From: Pseudomonas tolaasii NCPPB 2192
GTDB lineage: Bacteria; Pseudomonadota; Gammaproteobacteria; Pseudomonadales; Pseudomonadaceae
Assembly (NCBI RefSeq): GCF_002813445.1
Contig: NZ_PHHD01000001.1
Location: forward strand, 3,100,001 to 3,164,000
Direction of reading: 5' to 3'
DNA: 64,000 bases
Shown: in pieces, positions 17,316 through 25,773 of the stretch
How the letters are laid out: each line of letters opens with the position of its first letter
How positions within the stretch are numbered: the stretch's first letter is position 1
Notes under the pieces: model-generated
Told to the model about the DNA's origin: nothing
The model's database searches: none
What the model saw: the letters and a program-made list of their open reading frames with translations, nothing else
Program-made: the position numbers and the translations under genes

Positions 17316-17570
17316 ATGGTCGAAGATGTAGAAATCAATCGCCTCTTCTGGCACAGCCGCCGCGGCATGCTGGAACTGGATGTGTTGCTGGTGCCTTTCA
17401 CCAAAGAAGTGTACGCGACGCTTGATCAGGTGGACCGTGACCTCTACGTGCGGCTGCTGACGTGCGAAGATCAGGACATGTTCGGCTGGTTCATGGAACG
17501 CTCGGAATCGGAAGACCCGGAGCTGCAGCGCATGGTCCGGATGATCCTGGACCGTGTTCAGCCCAAGTAA
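17316..17570 (+). CDS. sdhE: Succinate dehydrogenase assembly factor SdhE
   Basis: An 84-residue protein of the SdhE/YgfY family, which helps attach FAD to succinate dehydrogenase and related flavoproteins. The R-G-x-x-E signature is present (SRRGMLELD). The start at MVEDVEINRLFWHSRRG follows a GGAG site (TTGAGGAGCGC) and gives the usual length. It overlaps ygfX by 17 bases and is divergent from ygfZ. Confidence 0.94.
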   Translation: MVEDVEINRLFWHSRRGMLELDVLLVPFTKEVYATLDQVDRDLYVRLLTCEDQDMFGWFMERSESEDPELQRMVRMILDRVQPK

Positions 17571-17999
17571 TACGTTCGAATGCCGCTGGCGGGCCTCTCG
17601 GCTCTTGCTGGCGGCGTATCTTCTCGCCCAGCTGTTCGCGTTGGGCGCCTTGTGTGTTCTCGATCTGCCTTATGCAAGCCTTGGGGTTGTGCTGTGCCTG
17701 GCCCATGCCGCCTGGGTTTTACCGCGACATATTCTGCTTACCACCGTTCGTCGGTTTGTGGCCTGCGCCGCGATGAAGATGGCTGGCAGTTATTCAGCGT
17801 CGAGCGAGGCTGGCACAGCGTGCAATTACGTCCCGACAGCCTGGCGTTGCCGCTGCTCGTCGTACTGCGCTACCGCGTGCCGGGAAAGTGGGGTGTACGC
17901 TCGATTTGCGTGCCGAGGGATTCGCAGGCCGCCGATCTGCATCGGCGCCTGCGGGTTCGTCTGAAGTTCAGTCGCCGTAGGTGGCTGGCACCAGAATAG
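17554..17999 (+). pseudogene. ygfX: YgfX-like membrane protein, frameshifted
   Basis: The usual partner of sdhE, an inner-membrane protein of about 145 residues. A GTG start gives FSPSNTFECRWRASRLLLAAYLLAQ and two hydrophobic segments up to WVLPRHILLTTVRRFV. The rest of the family sequence, GLRRDEDGWQLFSVERGWHS through RLRVRLKFSRR, continues in another frame. One missing base near 17757-17762 explains this. The downstream part keeps normal codon use and ends only at 17999, within the 3' end of convergent nadB, so the lesion is recent or a sequencing error. If real, the product is truncated with a wrong tail. Confidence 0.85.
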
Positions 18000-19584
18000 T
18001 GTCGCGGGCTTCGGGCAGCATCTGCGGGTAGTCGAGAGTGTAATGCAGGCCCCGGCTCTCTTTGCGCTCCATGGCCGAGCGGATCATCAGTTCGGCTACC
18101 TGGGCCAGGTTGCGCAGTTCGATCAGGTCGCGGCTGACTTTATAGTTGCTGTAGAACTCATCGATTTCATCCAGCAGCAATCGAACCCGATGCTGCGCAC
18201 GCGCCAGACGCTTGTTGGTGCGCACAATGCCCACGTAGTCCCACATGAAACGGCGAAGTTCATCCCAGTTGTGGGCGATGATGACGTCTTCGTCCGAATC
18301 GGTGACCTGGCTGGCATCCCAGCGGGGCAGGGCGGCGGGCACCGGGACGCGCGGCAGTTGCTCGAGGATGTCCGCAGCGGCCGAGCGGGCGTAGACGAAA
18401 CATTCCAGCAACGAGTTGCTGGCCATGCGGTTGGCGCCATGCAGGCCGGTGAAGCTGGTTTCGCCGATGGCGTAGAGGCCGGGCACATCGGTGCGCCCAT
18501 TCCTGTCGACCATCACGCCACCGCAGGTGTAGTGCGCGGCGGGCACGACGGGGATCGGGCCTTTGGTGATGTCGATGTTGAAGGTGAGGCAGCGCTCGTA
18601 GACCGTCGGAAAGTGCGTCTTGATGAAAGCTTCGGGCTTGTGGCTGATGTCCAGGTAGACGCAGTCGATGCCCAGACGCTTCATTTCATGGTCGATGGCG
18701 CGGGCCACGATATCCCGTGGCGCCAGCTCGGCGCGTGGGTCGAAGCGCTGCATGAAGCGCTCGCCGTTCGGCAGCTTCAGGTGTGCACCTTCGCCGCGCA
18801 GGGCTTCGGTGATCAGGAAACTCTTGGCCTGCGGGTGATACAGGCAGGTGGGGTGGAACTGGTTGAATTCCAGGTTGGCGACGCGGCAACCCGAGCGCCA
18901 GGCCATGGCGATGCCGTCACCGCAGGCGCCGTCGGGGTTGCTGGTATAGAGGTAGACCTTGGCGGCACCGCCTGAGGCGAGAATGGTGAAGCGTGCGCCG
19001 TAGGTGTCGACTTCGCCGCTGGCGCGGTTGAGCACATAGGCACCGAGGCAGCGCTCGCCGTCCAGGCCCAGGCGTTTTTCGGTGATCAGGTCGACGGCGA
19101 CACGCTGCTCCAGCAGTTCAATGTTGGGGCGCTGGCGGGCTTGGTGCAGCAACGTCTTGAAAATGGCGGCGCCGGTGGCATCGGCGGCGTGGATGATGCG
19201 GCGGTGGCTGTGGCCGCCTTCACGGGTCAGGTGGAATTCGAATCCGCCGTCATCGCTGCCGGCGTGCTCGTCACGGGTGAAGGGCACGCCCTGGTCGATC
19301 AGCCACTGGATGGCTTCGCGGCTATGCTCGACGGTGAAGCGCACCGCGTCTTCATTGCACAGGCCGCCGCCGGCGTTGAGAGTGTCCTCGACGTGGGATT
19401 CAACAGTATCGGTGTCGTCCAATACCGCTGCGACGCCGCCCTGGGCCCAGAATGTCGAACCATTGGCCAGGTCGCCCTTGCTCAATACGGCAATGCGCAG
19501 GTGGCTGGGGAGCGTCAGTGCAAGGCTTAAACCTGCCGCGCCGCTACCGATCACCAGGACATCGTGTTGAAACTGTTGGCTCAT
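17968..19584 (-). CDS. nadB: L-aspartate oxidase
   Basis: A 538-residue flavoprotein that oxidises L-aspartate to iminoaspartate, the first step of NAD synthesis. The N-terminal dinucleotide fold is VLVIGSGAAGLSLALTL, followed by NGSTFWAQGGVAAVLDDTD, EGGHSHRRIIHAADATG and the FAD-site segment GLYAIGETSFTGLHGANRMASNSLLECFVYARSAA. Length is typical. It shares a 463-base upstream region with the divergent algU gene, the arrangement known in P. aeruginosa. Confidence 0.96.
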   Translation of the reverse strand: MSQQFQHDVLVIGSGAAGLSLALTLPSHLRIAVLSKGDLANGSTFWAQGGVAAVLDDTDTVESHVEDTLNAGGGLCNEDAVRFTVEHSREAIQWLIDQGVPFTRDEHAGSDDGGFEFHLTREGGHSHRRIIHAADATGAAIFKTLLHQARQRPNIELLEQRVAVDLITEKRLGLDGERCLGAYVLNRASGEVDTYGARFTILASGGAAKVYLYTSNPDGACGDGIAMAWRSGCRVANLEFNQFHPTCLYHPQAKSFLITEALRGEGAHLKLPNGERFMQRFDPRAELAPRDIVARAIDHEMKRLGIDCVYLDISHKPEAFIKTHFPTVYERCLTFNIDITKGPIPVVPAAHYTCGGVMVDRNGRTDVPGLYAIGETSFTGLHGANRMASNSLLECFVYARSAAADILEQLPRVPVPAALPRWDASQVTDSDEDVIIAHNWDELRRFMWDYVGIVRTNKRLARAQHRVRLLLDEIDEFYSNYKVSRDLIELRNLAQVAELMIRSAMERKESRGLHYTLDYPQMLPEARDTILVPATYGD

Positions 19585-19767
19585 TTGAAGGATTCCGCAA
19601 AAAGCGATCCAAAGGGGTGGCGCAAACAGGACGCCTGGATCGGCGAATCAAAGGGTCACACGGCCCACTAGTATATAGAGGGGGGGACCGGCACAATAGC
19701 CGGGCATTCGTGGCAATGTGAGATTACGGTGCACAGTCGGGGTAAAATCGGCCGGTTATTGGAGCGG

Positions 19768-19795
19768 GAACTTTTTGCATAAGCCCTGACTCAAT
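19768..19795 (+). promoter_or_regulatory. Candidate distal AlgU-type promoter of algU
   Basis: GAACTT is followed after 17 bases by TCAAT, a fair match to the AlgU/RpoE pattern GAACTT-N16/17-TCTGA. The -35 is perfect, the -10 weaker. It may correspond to the distal autoregulated promoter known upstream of algU. Confidence 0.45.
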
Positions 19796-19961
19796 AGCAG
19801 GTTGCCCGAAAGCTGGGAAAACGTTGTGTTTGTTGGCCCGTCGGGAGCATTGGACGCGTCAGAAAACCGGCGACAAGATTATTCGCGCAGCCGGCTTCGC
19901 CCGCGCTGCGTTTTTCGTGTGTGCCAAATCAGTGCGTGCCGGAAACTTGCTTGAAGGGGGA

Positions 19962-19988
19962 GAACTTTTGCGAAAAGTCCGAGTCTAT
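19962..19988 (+). promoter_or_regulatory. AlgU-dependent promoter of algU
   Basis: GAACTT, 16 bases, then TCTAT: a perfect -35 and a good -10 for AlgU (sigma-22). It lies about 60 bases before the algU start, the position of the main autoregulated promoter in P. aeruginosa. Confidence 0.75.
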
Positions 19989-20047
19989 GTTTGCAAGCCT
20001 GATCGTTTAGTTATGCAAGCCTCCTTCAAGTACAACGAGGAGTGTTC

Positions 20048-20629
20048 ATGCTAACCCAGGAAGAGGATCAGCAGCTGGTCGAGCGCGTTCAACGTGGCGA
20101 CAAGCGAGCATTTGATCTGCTAGTGCTGAAATACCAGCACAAAATTCTCGGGTTGATCGTGCGGTTTGTGCACGACACCCATGAAGCGCAGGACGTTGCA
20201 CAGGAAGCTTTTATCAAGGCATACCGTGCACTGGGCAATTTCCGTGGTGACAGTGCGTTTTATACGTGGCTGTACCGCATCGCCATCAACACGGCGAAGA
20301 ACTATCTGGTCTCTCGCGGTCGCCGCCCGCCAGATAGTGATGTGAGTTCGGAAGATGCAGAATTTTACGATGGTGATCACGGCCTCAAAGATCTCGAGTC
20401 GCCGGAGCGTGCATTGCTGCGCGACGAGATCGAAGGCACCGTTCATCGCACAATTCAGCAACTGCCAGAAGATTTGCGTACTGCATTAACTTTACGTGAA
20501 TTCGATGGTCTGAGTTATGAAGACATTGCGAGCGTCATGCAGTGTCCGGTGGGGACTGTAAGGTCACGGATTTTCCGGGCCCGGGAAGCCATCGATAAAG
20601 CCTTGCAACCGTTGTTGCAGGAAAACTAA
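20048..20629 (+). CDS. algU: ECF sigma factor AlgU (sigma-22, RpoE)
   Basis: A 193-residue extracytoplasmic-function sigma factor, nearly identical by eye to AlgU of P. aeruginosa. Region 2 includes LVLKYQHKILGLIVRFVHD and DVAQEAFIKAYRALGNFRGDSAFYTWLYRIAIN; region 4 includes LPEDLRTALTLREFDGLSYEDIASVMQCPVGTVRSRIFRAR. It directs envelope-stress and alginate genes and its own promoter, and is inhibited by MucA. The start at MLTQEED was preferred over one two codons upstream, based on the known AlgU N-terminus and the AACGAGGAG ribosome site. Confidence 0.97.
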   Translation: MLTQEEDQQLVERVQRGDKRAFDLLVLKYQHKILGLIVRFVHDTHEAQDVAQEAFIKAYRALGNFRGDSAFYTWLYRIAINTAKNYLVSRGRRPPDSDVSSEDAEFYDGDHGLKDLESPERALLRDEIEGTVHRTIQQLPEDLRTALTLREFDGLSYEDIASVMQCPVGTVRSRIFRAREAIDKALQPLLQEN

Positions 20630-20661
20630 AGACAGCGGCGACAGCCAAGAGAGGAACCGCC

Positions 20662-21249
20662 ATGAGTCGTGATGCCCTGCAGGAATCGCTGTCCGCAGTG
20701 ATGGATAACGAAGCGGATGAACTGGAACTTCGTCGAGTGCTCAATGCATTTGATGATGCCGAAACCCGTGATACCTGGTCTCGTTACCAAGTCGCTCGGG
20801 CGGTGATGCACAAGGATCTTCTAATCCCTCGTCTGGATATTGCTGCGGCCGTTTCTGCTGCGCTGGCTGATGAAGCCGTTCCGGCAAAAGCTGCTCGTGG
20901 TCCATGGCGTAGCCTGGGTCGCCTGGCAGTCGCTGCCTCGGTCACTGTTGCCGTTTTGGCTGGTGTTCGCCTGTACAATCAGGACGAAATCGCCGGTGCG
21001 GAACTGGCTCAACAGACTCAGCAGCCGGTGATGGCTGGACCTCAAGTCAAAGGCCCAGCGGTACTGGCCGGCTACAAGGAAAGCGCTGACAGCACCGGCC
21101 CGATGGCCAATGGTGTACTGCAAGGGCAATCCGGCTGGCAGGACCAGCGTCTTCCTGGCTACCTGCGCCAACACGCCCAGGAATCGGCTCTGAAAGGCAC
21201 TGAAAGCGCTCTGCCATACGCTCGTGCTGCAAGCCTGGAAAACCGCTGA
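20662..21249 (+). CDS. mucA: Anti-sigma factor MucA
   Basis: A 195-residue inner-membrane anti-sigma factor. The N-terminal RseA-like domain (MSRDALQESLSAVMDNEADELELRRVL) binds AlgU, a single membrane span lies near residues 86-105 (LGRLAVAASVTVAVLAGVRLY), and a periplasmic tail binds MucB and is cut by AlgW-type protease. The frame is intact and of full length, so no mucoid-type truncation is present. It starts 32 bases after algU. Confidence 0.96.
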   Translation: MSRDALQESLSAVMDNEADELELRRVLNAFDDAETRDTWSRYQVARAVMHKDLLIPRLDIAAAVSAALADEAVPAKAARGPWRSLGRLAVAASVTVAVLAGVRLYNQDEIAGAELAQQTQQPVMAGPQVKGPAVLAGYKESADSTGPMANGVLQGQSGWQDQRLPGYLRQHAQESALKGTESALPYARAASLENR

Positions 21250-21265
21250 ACCGCTAAGGGGCCCT

Positions 21266-22225
21266 ATGCGCGCCATACCGCTCCTTACGCTTTTGCTCAG
21301 TAGTTGGTTTGCACTATCCGCCCATGCCGATGAAGCCCAAGACTGGCTTGATCGACTTGGGCGTGCAGAGCAGCAGCAAAGCTTCGAAGGTACGTTCATT
21401 TATGAGCGTAACGGTAGCTTTTCCACCCATGACATCTGGCATCGAGTCCAGGACGGTCAAGTTCGCGAACGTCTGTTGCAACTGGATGGCTCCGCTCAGG
21501 AAGTCGTTCGGCTAGACGGTCGGACTCAATGCGTCAGCGGTACACTCGTTGCTGGCTTGGGCAATTCGCCCGACGCGCCATCGCGTGCGCTTGATCCAAA
21601 AAAACTCACTCAATTCTATGAGCTGGCCGTCATCGGCAAATCGCGCGTGGCCGGTCGTAATGCGGTGATTGTGTCTATCGCGCCGCGTGATCAATACCGT
21701 TATGGCTTTGAGTTGCATCTGGACCGTGAAACCGGTCTGCCGCTCAAATCACTGCTGCTCAATGATCTAGGGCAGTTGCTGGAACGTTTTCAGTTCACCC
21801 GATTGAACACGTCAACCGCGCTCGCGGATAAGGATCTGCAGCCCAGCAGCGAATGCACACCTATCGCTCAGACCCACAGCAAGGCGCCCGAAGTCCCCGC
21901 CACTCAGGCGTGGCACCTGGATTGGCTGCCCCCCGGCTTCCAGCTCACCAATAGCGTTTCGCGCAAAGACACCCAGACCAAATCCACTGTCGATAGCCTG
22001 ATGTACGACGATGGTCTTGCACGTTTCTCCGTGTTCCTTGAATCCACCGATGGCGCGAGCGTGACGGAAACCCGCACGCAACTGGGCCCAACAGTTGCGG
22101 TATCCCGGCGTTTGAATACGGTTGAAGGCGAGGTGATGGTGACGGTCGTCGGTGAAATCCCCATCGGTACTGCCGAGCGCATTGCGCTGTCGGTGCGTGG
22201 CGAAAAGCCCGCCGGCAAACCGTGA
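21266..22225 (+). CDS. mucB: Periplasmic regulator MucB (RseB family)
   Basis: A 319-residue secreted protein with a signal peptide (MRAIPLLTLLLSSWFALSAHA) and the two RseB domains, the N-terminal LolA-like one starting at DEAQDWLDRLGRAEQQQSFEGTF. It binds the MucA periplasmic tail and shields it from proteolysis, and in RseB lipopolysaccharide or lipid signals release it. The start was placed at the ATG after CTAAGGGGCC; it lies 16 bases after mucA. Confidence 0.95.
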   Translation: MRAIPLLTLLLSSWFALSAHADEAQDWLDRLGRAEQQQSFEGTFIYERNGSFSTHDIWHRVQDGQVRERLLQLDGSAQEVVRLDGRTQCVSGTLVAGLGNSPDAPSRALDPKKLTQFYELAVIGKSRVAGRNAVIVSIAPRDQYRYGFELHLDRETGLPLKSLLLNDLGQLLERFQFTRLNTSTALADKDLQPSSECTPIAQTHSKAPEVPATQAWHLDWLPPGFQLTNSVSRKDTQTKSTVDSLMYDDGLARFSVFLESTDGASVTETRTQLGPTVAVSRRLNTVEGEVMVTVVGEIPIGTAERIALSVRGEKPAGKP

Positions 22226-22344
22226 ATCGTTAATCCTGTGTTCATCCTGCCCTTTCAATCTTCGTCCATGCCAGGTTGGCTGCCGAGAGCATGAAATGTC
22301 TGGATCAGCATTTTCACTTGCAAAAAATCCCCATGTTTTTTATA

Positions 22345-22378
22345 GGTCAGGGCTTGTCGGCTCTGGCCTTGTTTTGTT
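22345..22378 (+). terminator. Terminator-like hairpin between mucB and mucD
   Basis: GGTCAGGGC and GCTCTGGCC pair over nine positions (two G-U) around a six-base loop, followed by TTGTTTTGTT. This looks like a Rho-independent terminator at the place where mucC lies in P. aeruginosa. It would partly separate mucD from algU-mucA-mucB transcription. Confidence 0.6.
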
Positions 22379-22389
22379 CGCGGAACAAA
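22373..22389. promoter_or_regulatory. Perfect palindrome upstream of mucD
   Basis: TTTGTTC-GCG-GAACAAA, seven-base arms around three bases, 70 bases before mucD. It overlaps the T-rich tail of the preceding hairpin. It may be an operator or an antiterminating alternative fold; I know no regulator with this site here. Confidence 0.4.
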
Positions 22390-22459
22390 GATGTCGGTCG
22401 CAGTTTTCGGCGTTTCTTGAACCCTGTCGCTCAACCCTGCTCGTCGTAACGGGAGCTGT

Positions 22460-23899
22460 ATGTCGATACCACGTTTGAAGTCCTATTTATCCATAATCGC
22501 CACGGTATTGGTGCTGGGTCAGGCCGTGTCCGCGCAAGCGGCTGAACTGCCTGATTTCACGCAATTGGTCGAGCAGGCCTCGCCGGCCGTGGTGAACATC
22601 AGTACCACGCAGAAGCTGCCGGACCGCAAGGTTTCAAATCAGCAGATGCCGGATCTCGAAGGCCTGCCGCCGATGCTGCGCGAGTTCTTCGAGCGTGGCA
22701 TGCCGCAACAGCGTGCGCCCCGTGGCGGCGGCGGTGGTCAGCGTGAAGCGCAGTCCCTGGGCTCGGGCTTCATCATTTCACCGGATGGTTACATCCTCAC
22801 CAACAACCACGTCATTGCCGATGCTGACGAAATCCTCGTTCGCCTGGCCGATCGCAGCGAGTTGAAGGCCAAACTGGTCGGCACCGATCCACGCTCCGAC
22901 GTGGCTCTGCTGAAAATCGAAGGCAAAGACCTGCCGGTGCTGAAACTGGGTAAGTCCCAGGATCTGAAAGCCGGGCAATGGGTGGTCGCGATTGGTTCGC
23001 CATTCGGCTTTGACCACACCGTGACCCAAGGTATCGTCAGCGCCATCGGCCGCAGCCTGCCAAACGAAAACTATGTGCCGTTCATCCAGACCGACGTGCC
23101 GATCAACCCGGGCAACTCCGGTGGCCCGCTGTTCAACCTGGCGGGCGAAGTGGTGGGGATCAACTCGCAGATCTACACCCGTTCCGGTGGCTTCATGGGC
23201 GTGTCGTTCGCTATCCCGATTGACGTGGCCATGGATGTTTCCAACCAGCTCAAAAGCGGTGGCAAGGTCAGCCGTGGCTGGTTGGGCGTCGTGATTCAGG
23301 AAGTGAACAAGGATCTGGCTGAGTCCTTCGGTCTCGACAAACCGGCTGGTGCTTTGGTCGCGCAGATTCAGGATGACGGTCCGGCTGCCAAGGGCGGTCT
23401 GCAGGTGGGTGATGTCATTCTGAGCATGAACGGCCAGCCGATCGTCATGTCTGCCGACCTGCCGCACTTGGTGGGCGCGCTCAAGGCGGGTAGCAAGGCC
23501 AAGCTGGAAGTGATTCGTGAAGGCAAGCGCCAGACTGTTGAGCTGACGGTTGGCGCCATTCCGGAAGAGGGCGCAACTCTTGACGCGCTGGGCAACGCCA
23601 AACCGGGTGCCGAGCGCAGCAGCAACCGCCTGGGCATTGCTGTGGTCGAGCTGACTGATGAGCAGAAAAAGAGCTTCGACCTCAAGAGCGGTGTCGTGAT
23701 CAAGGAAGTGCAGGACGGCCCTGCGTCCCTGATCGGCCTGCAGCCGGGTGATGTCATCACCCACTTGAACAATCAGGCCATCGACTCCACCAAGCAGTTC
23801 ACCGACATCGCCAAGGCGCTGCCGAAGAACCGTTCTGTGTCGATGCGCGTTCTGCGCCAAGGGCGTGCCAGCTTCATCACCTTCAAGCTGGCTGAGTAA
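22460..23899 (+). CDS. mucD: Periplasmic serine protease MucD (HtrA/DegP family)
   Basis: A 479-residue HtrA protease. After a signal peptide (to about AQA-AELPDF) comes the trypsin-like domain with the triad His117 (NNHVIADADEI), Asp147 (RSDVALLKI) and Ser220 (GNSGGPL), then two PDZ domains (SRGWLGVVIQEV... and RLGIAVVELTDE...). It degrades misfolded envelope proteins and restrains the AlgU response. It lies 234 bases after mucB with no mucC between, and in P. aeruginosa mucD also has independent transcription. A strong terminator follows. Confidence 0.96.
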   Translation: MSIPRLKSYLSIIATVLVLGQAVSAQAAELPDFTQLVEQASPAVVNISTTQKLPDRKVSNQQMPDLEGLPPMLREFFERGMPQQRAPRGGGGGQREAQSLGSGFIISPDGYILTNNHVIADADEILVRLADRSELKAKLVGTDPRSDVALLKIEGKDLPVLKLGKSQDLKAGQWVVAIGSPFGFDHTVTQGIVSAIGRSLPNENYVPFIQTDVPINPGNSGGPLFNLAGEVVGINSQIYTRSGGFMGVSFAIPIDVAMDVSNQLKSGGKVSRGWLGVVIQEVNKDLAESFGLDKPAGALVAQIQDDGPAAKGGLQVGDVILSMNGQPIVMSADLPHLVGALKAGSKAKLEVIREGKRQTVELTVGAIPEEGATLDALGNAKPGAERSSNRLGIAVVELTDEQKKSFDLKSGVVIKEVQDGPASLIGLQPGDVITHLNNQAIDSTKQFTDIAKALPKNRSVSMRVLRQGRASFITFKLAE

Positions 23900-23918
23900 T
23901 TTGCTGGTCTGATCCAAT

Positions 23919-23959
23919 AAAAAAGCCCCGCTTTCGTTTAGCGAAAGCGGGGCTTTTTT
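23919..23959. terminator. Bidirectional Rho-independent terminator
   Basis: AAAAAAGCCCCGCTTTCG, a five-base loop, then the exact complement ending in six T. It serves mucD on the plus strand and, with the A run read as T on the other strand, the convergent M48 protease gene. Confidence 0.93.
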
Positions 23960-23972
23960 GTGCGCGATGGGT

Positions 23973-25406
23973 TTAGCTCATCATGTTTTTGACCAAGCGT
24001 TCCTGTTCGATCAGCTCACGCTGGCGTGCGTCGATACGCGACGACAACGGGAAGTTGTTGCCAGCCCGACGTTTGGCGAAGTCCAGTTGCTGGATGGCCT
24101 GTTGAAAGTCGCCCACCAGCGCAAAGTACTCGGCGCGTGCTTGATGCAGGCCAATGATATTGCCGGACAGGCCGCGGGTTTCTGCAACCTGATACCAGAC
24201 ATCCGGGTCATCGGGGCGCGATTTGAGCAAACCATCCAGTGCCTTTTCCGCATCGGCAGTGCGGTTTTGCTTGAGCAGCAAGTCCACCCGTACCTGATTC
24301 AGCGGATAGTTGCCGGGGTACTGAGTCAGCATGCGATCAGTCCGCTGCTGGGCATCCGGCAGGCGATTGCTGTCGATATCCAACTCGATTTGCGCAAGGT
24401 TGTAAGTGATGTCGTTAGGCGCCTTGGCGAGCAGCGGCAGCAGGCTTTCCCGCGCTTCTTTGTACTGAGTGCCTTTGATTTGGGCGATGGCCAAGCCATA
24501 GCGCGCCACATCGTTTTTCGGGTTTTCGTCCAGTTGTGCCTGGAAACGCTTGGCCGCAAGGCCCGGTGTGTCCTCGTATTGCAACTGAACGCGAGCGCGA
24601 ATCAGCTGATAGCGCAGGCTGTCTTCCTTGCCGCCGGGTTTGGCCTGTTCAGCGCGGTTGCGGGTGTCGGCAATTCGCGATTCTGTCACCGGGTGAGTCA
24701 GCAGGAATTCCGGAGGCTTGGCGTCAAAACGGTATTGGCGCATCAGGCGTTCGAACATGGTCGGCATGGAGCGCGGGTCGTAACCGGCTTTTTCCAGATT
24801 GAGAATGCCGATGCGGTCAGCTTCCTGCTCGTTCTGGCGGGAGAACCGGCGTTGCTCCTGGATCGCCGCAGCCTGGCTGCCTGCAATCGCGGCAATCCCC
24901 GCGTCGCCTGCACCGGCGGCGGCGGCAATGATGCCGCCAAGCAGGGCGGCCATCATCGGGATTTGCATGCGCGACTGTGCTTCCATGCCCCGGGCAAAGT
25001 GGCGCTGGGACAGGTGAGCCAATTCGTGGGCCAGCACCGAGGCATATTCGCCTTCGGTCTGGGCATTCAGAAACAAGCCGCCGTTGACCCCGACGATGCC
25101 GCCAGGTGCGGCAAAGGCGTTGAGCTGCGGGCTGTTGATCAGGATGAACTCAAGGCGCCGGTCATTGACCTGGCTGGTCTCCACCAGTTTGTAAACGCTG
25201 GTTTCGACATAATCCTTGAGTTGCGGGTCGTTGAGTTGCGAGACCTGGCCGCGCAGGTAGGCCAGCCACGCACGACCCAGTTGAAATTCCTGTTGTGGCG
25301 AGACAATGGCAGAACTGGCGTCGCCAAGTGACGGCAGGTCGTCAGCAAAGCCTGGAGAGGCCAGCAGGCAGGCCAGCGTCAGCAGGGTAGGGCGCAAAAA
25401 AGTCAT
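23973..25406 (-). CDS. bepA: Periplasmic M48 metalloprotease with TPR domain, BepA-like
   Basis: A 477-residue secreted protein. A signal peptide (TLLTLACLLASPGFA) precedes an M48 peptidase domain with the zinc motif HELAH at residues 127-131 and LNAFAAPGGIVGVNGGLF, then a C-terminal TPR array of about 200 residues. This layout is that of BepA (YfgC), which repairs or degrades stalled outer-membrane proteins such as LptD with the BAM machine. The ATG at 25406 was preferred to a TTG two codons upstream. It fits the nearby envelope-stress genes. Confidence 0.9.
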   Translation of the reverse strand: MTFLRPTLLTLACLLASPGFADDLPSLGDASSAIVSPQQEFQLGRAWLAYLRGQVSQLNDPQLKDYVETSVYKLVETSQVNDRRLEFILINSPQLNAFAAPGGIVGVNGGLFLNAQTEGEYASVLAHELAHLSQRHFARGMEAQSRMQIPMMAALLGGIIAAAAGAGDAGIAAIAGSQAAAIQEQRRFSRQNEQEADRIGILNLEKAGYDPRSMPTMFERLMRQYRFDAKPPEFLLTHPVTESRIADTRNRAEQAKPGGKEDSLRYQLIRARVQLQYEDTPGLAAKRFQAQLDENPKNDVARYGLAIAQIKGTQYKEARESLLPLLAKAPNDITYNLAQIELDIDSNRLPDAQQRTDRMLTQYPGNYPLNQVRVDLLLKQNRTADAEKALDGLLKSRPDDPDVWYQVAETRGLSGNIIGLHQARAEYFALVGDFQQAIQQLDFAKRRAGNNFPLSSRIDARQRELIEQERLVKNMMS

Positions 25407-25501
25407 GCACAAAGCCTTTCGACAAAGAGCTTACTGTAGCCGGACACTGAGCTTCGGACCAGATATTCTAAGCGGCCCAACCGCGTGCCCGGAGTAAAAC
25501 C

Positions 25502-25741
25502 ATGACCGACGCTGTAGCCTTTGACGCCGAACTTGATGCCAGCGGCCTCAATTGCCCGTTGCCCTTGCTCAAGGCCAAGCTGGAGCTCAATCGATTGGCC
25601 AGTGGTGCGGTACTCAAAGTGATCGCCACGGATGCGGGCTCCCAGCGGGATTTCCGCACATTTGCCAAACTGGCCGGGCACACGTTATTGCACGAAGAAG
25701 ACGCCGCCGGTGTTTACCGGTACTGGTTGCGCAAGGCCTGA
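25502..25741 (+). CDS. TusA-family sulfurtransferase-like protein
   Basis: A 79-residue TusA/SirA-fold protein with the N-terminal C-P-x-P signature (GLNCPLPLLKAK, Cys18). Members pass sulfur as a persulfide on this Cys, for example in tRNA thiolation. This gene next to the perM-like gene is a second, common TusA-like paralogue in Pseudomonas, so it may not be the tRNA-modifying TusA itself. It is divergent from the BepA-like gene and 32 bases before the membrane protein gene. Confidence 0.9.
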   Translation: MTDAVAFDAELDASGLNCPLPLLKAKLELNRLASGAVLKVIATDAGSQRDFRTFAKLAGHTLLHEEDAAGVYRYWLRKA

Positions 25742-25773
25742 ATCGTTCGCCCCACACCACCCGAGGTTGATTG

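Larger units (their letters stand above)
19585..20047. other. nadB-algU divergent control region
   Basis: A 463-base region without a credible gene. It carries the nadB promoter on the minus strand and at least two AlgU-type promoter candidates for algU (listed separately). A long leader before algU is normal for this locus in Pseudomonas, where five promoters are reported in P. aeruginosa. Confidence 0.6.

Noticed and set aside
22419..22445. AlgU promoter for mucD (GAACCC-N16-TCGTC)
   Set aside because: Both boxes differ from the consensus; kept only as a remark in the mucB-mucD finding.
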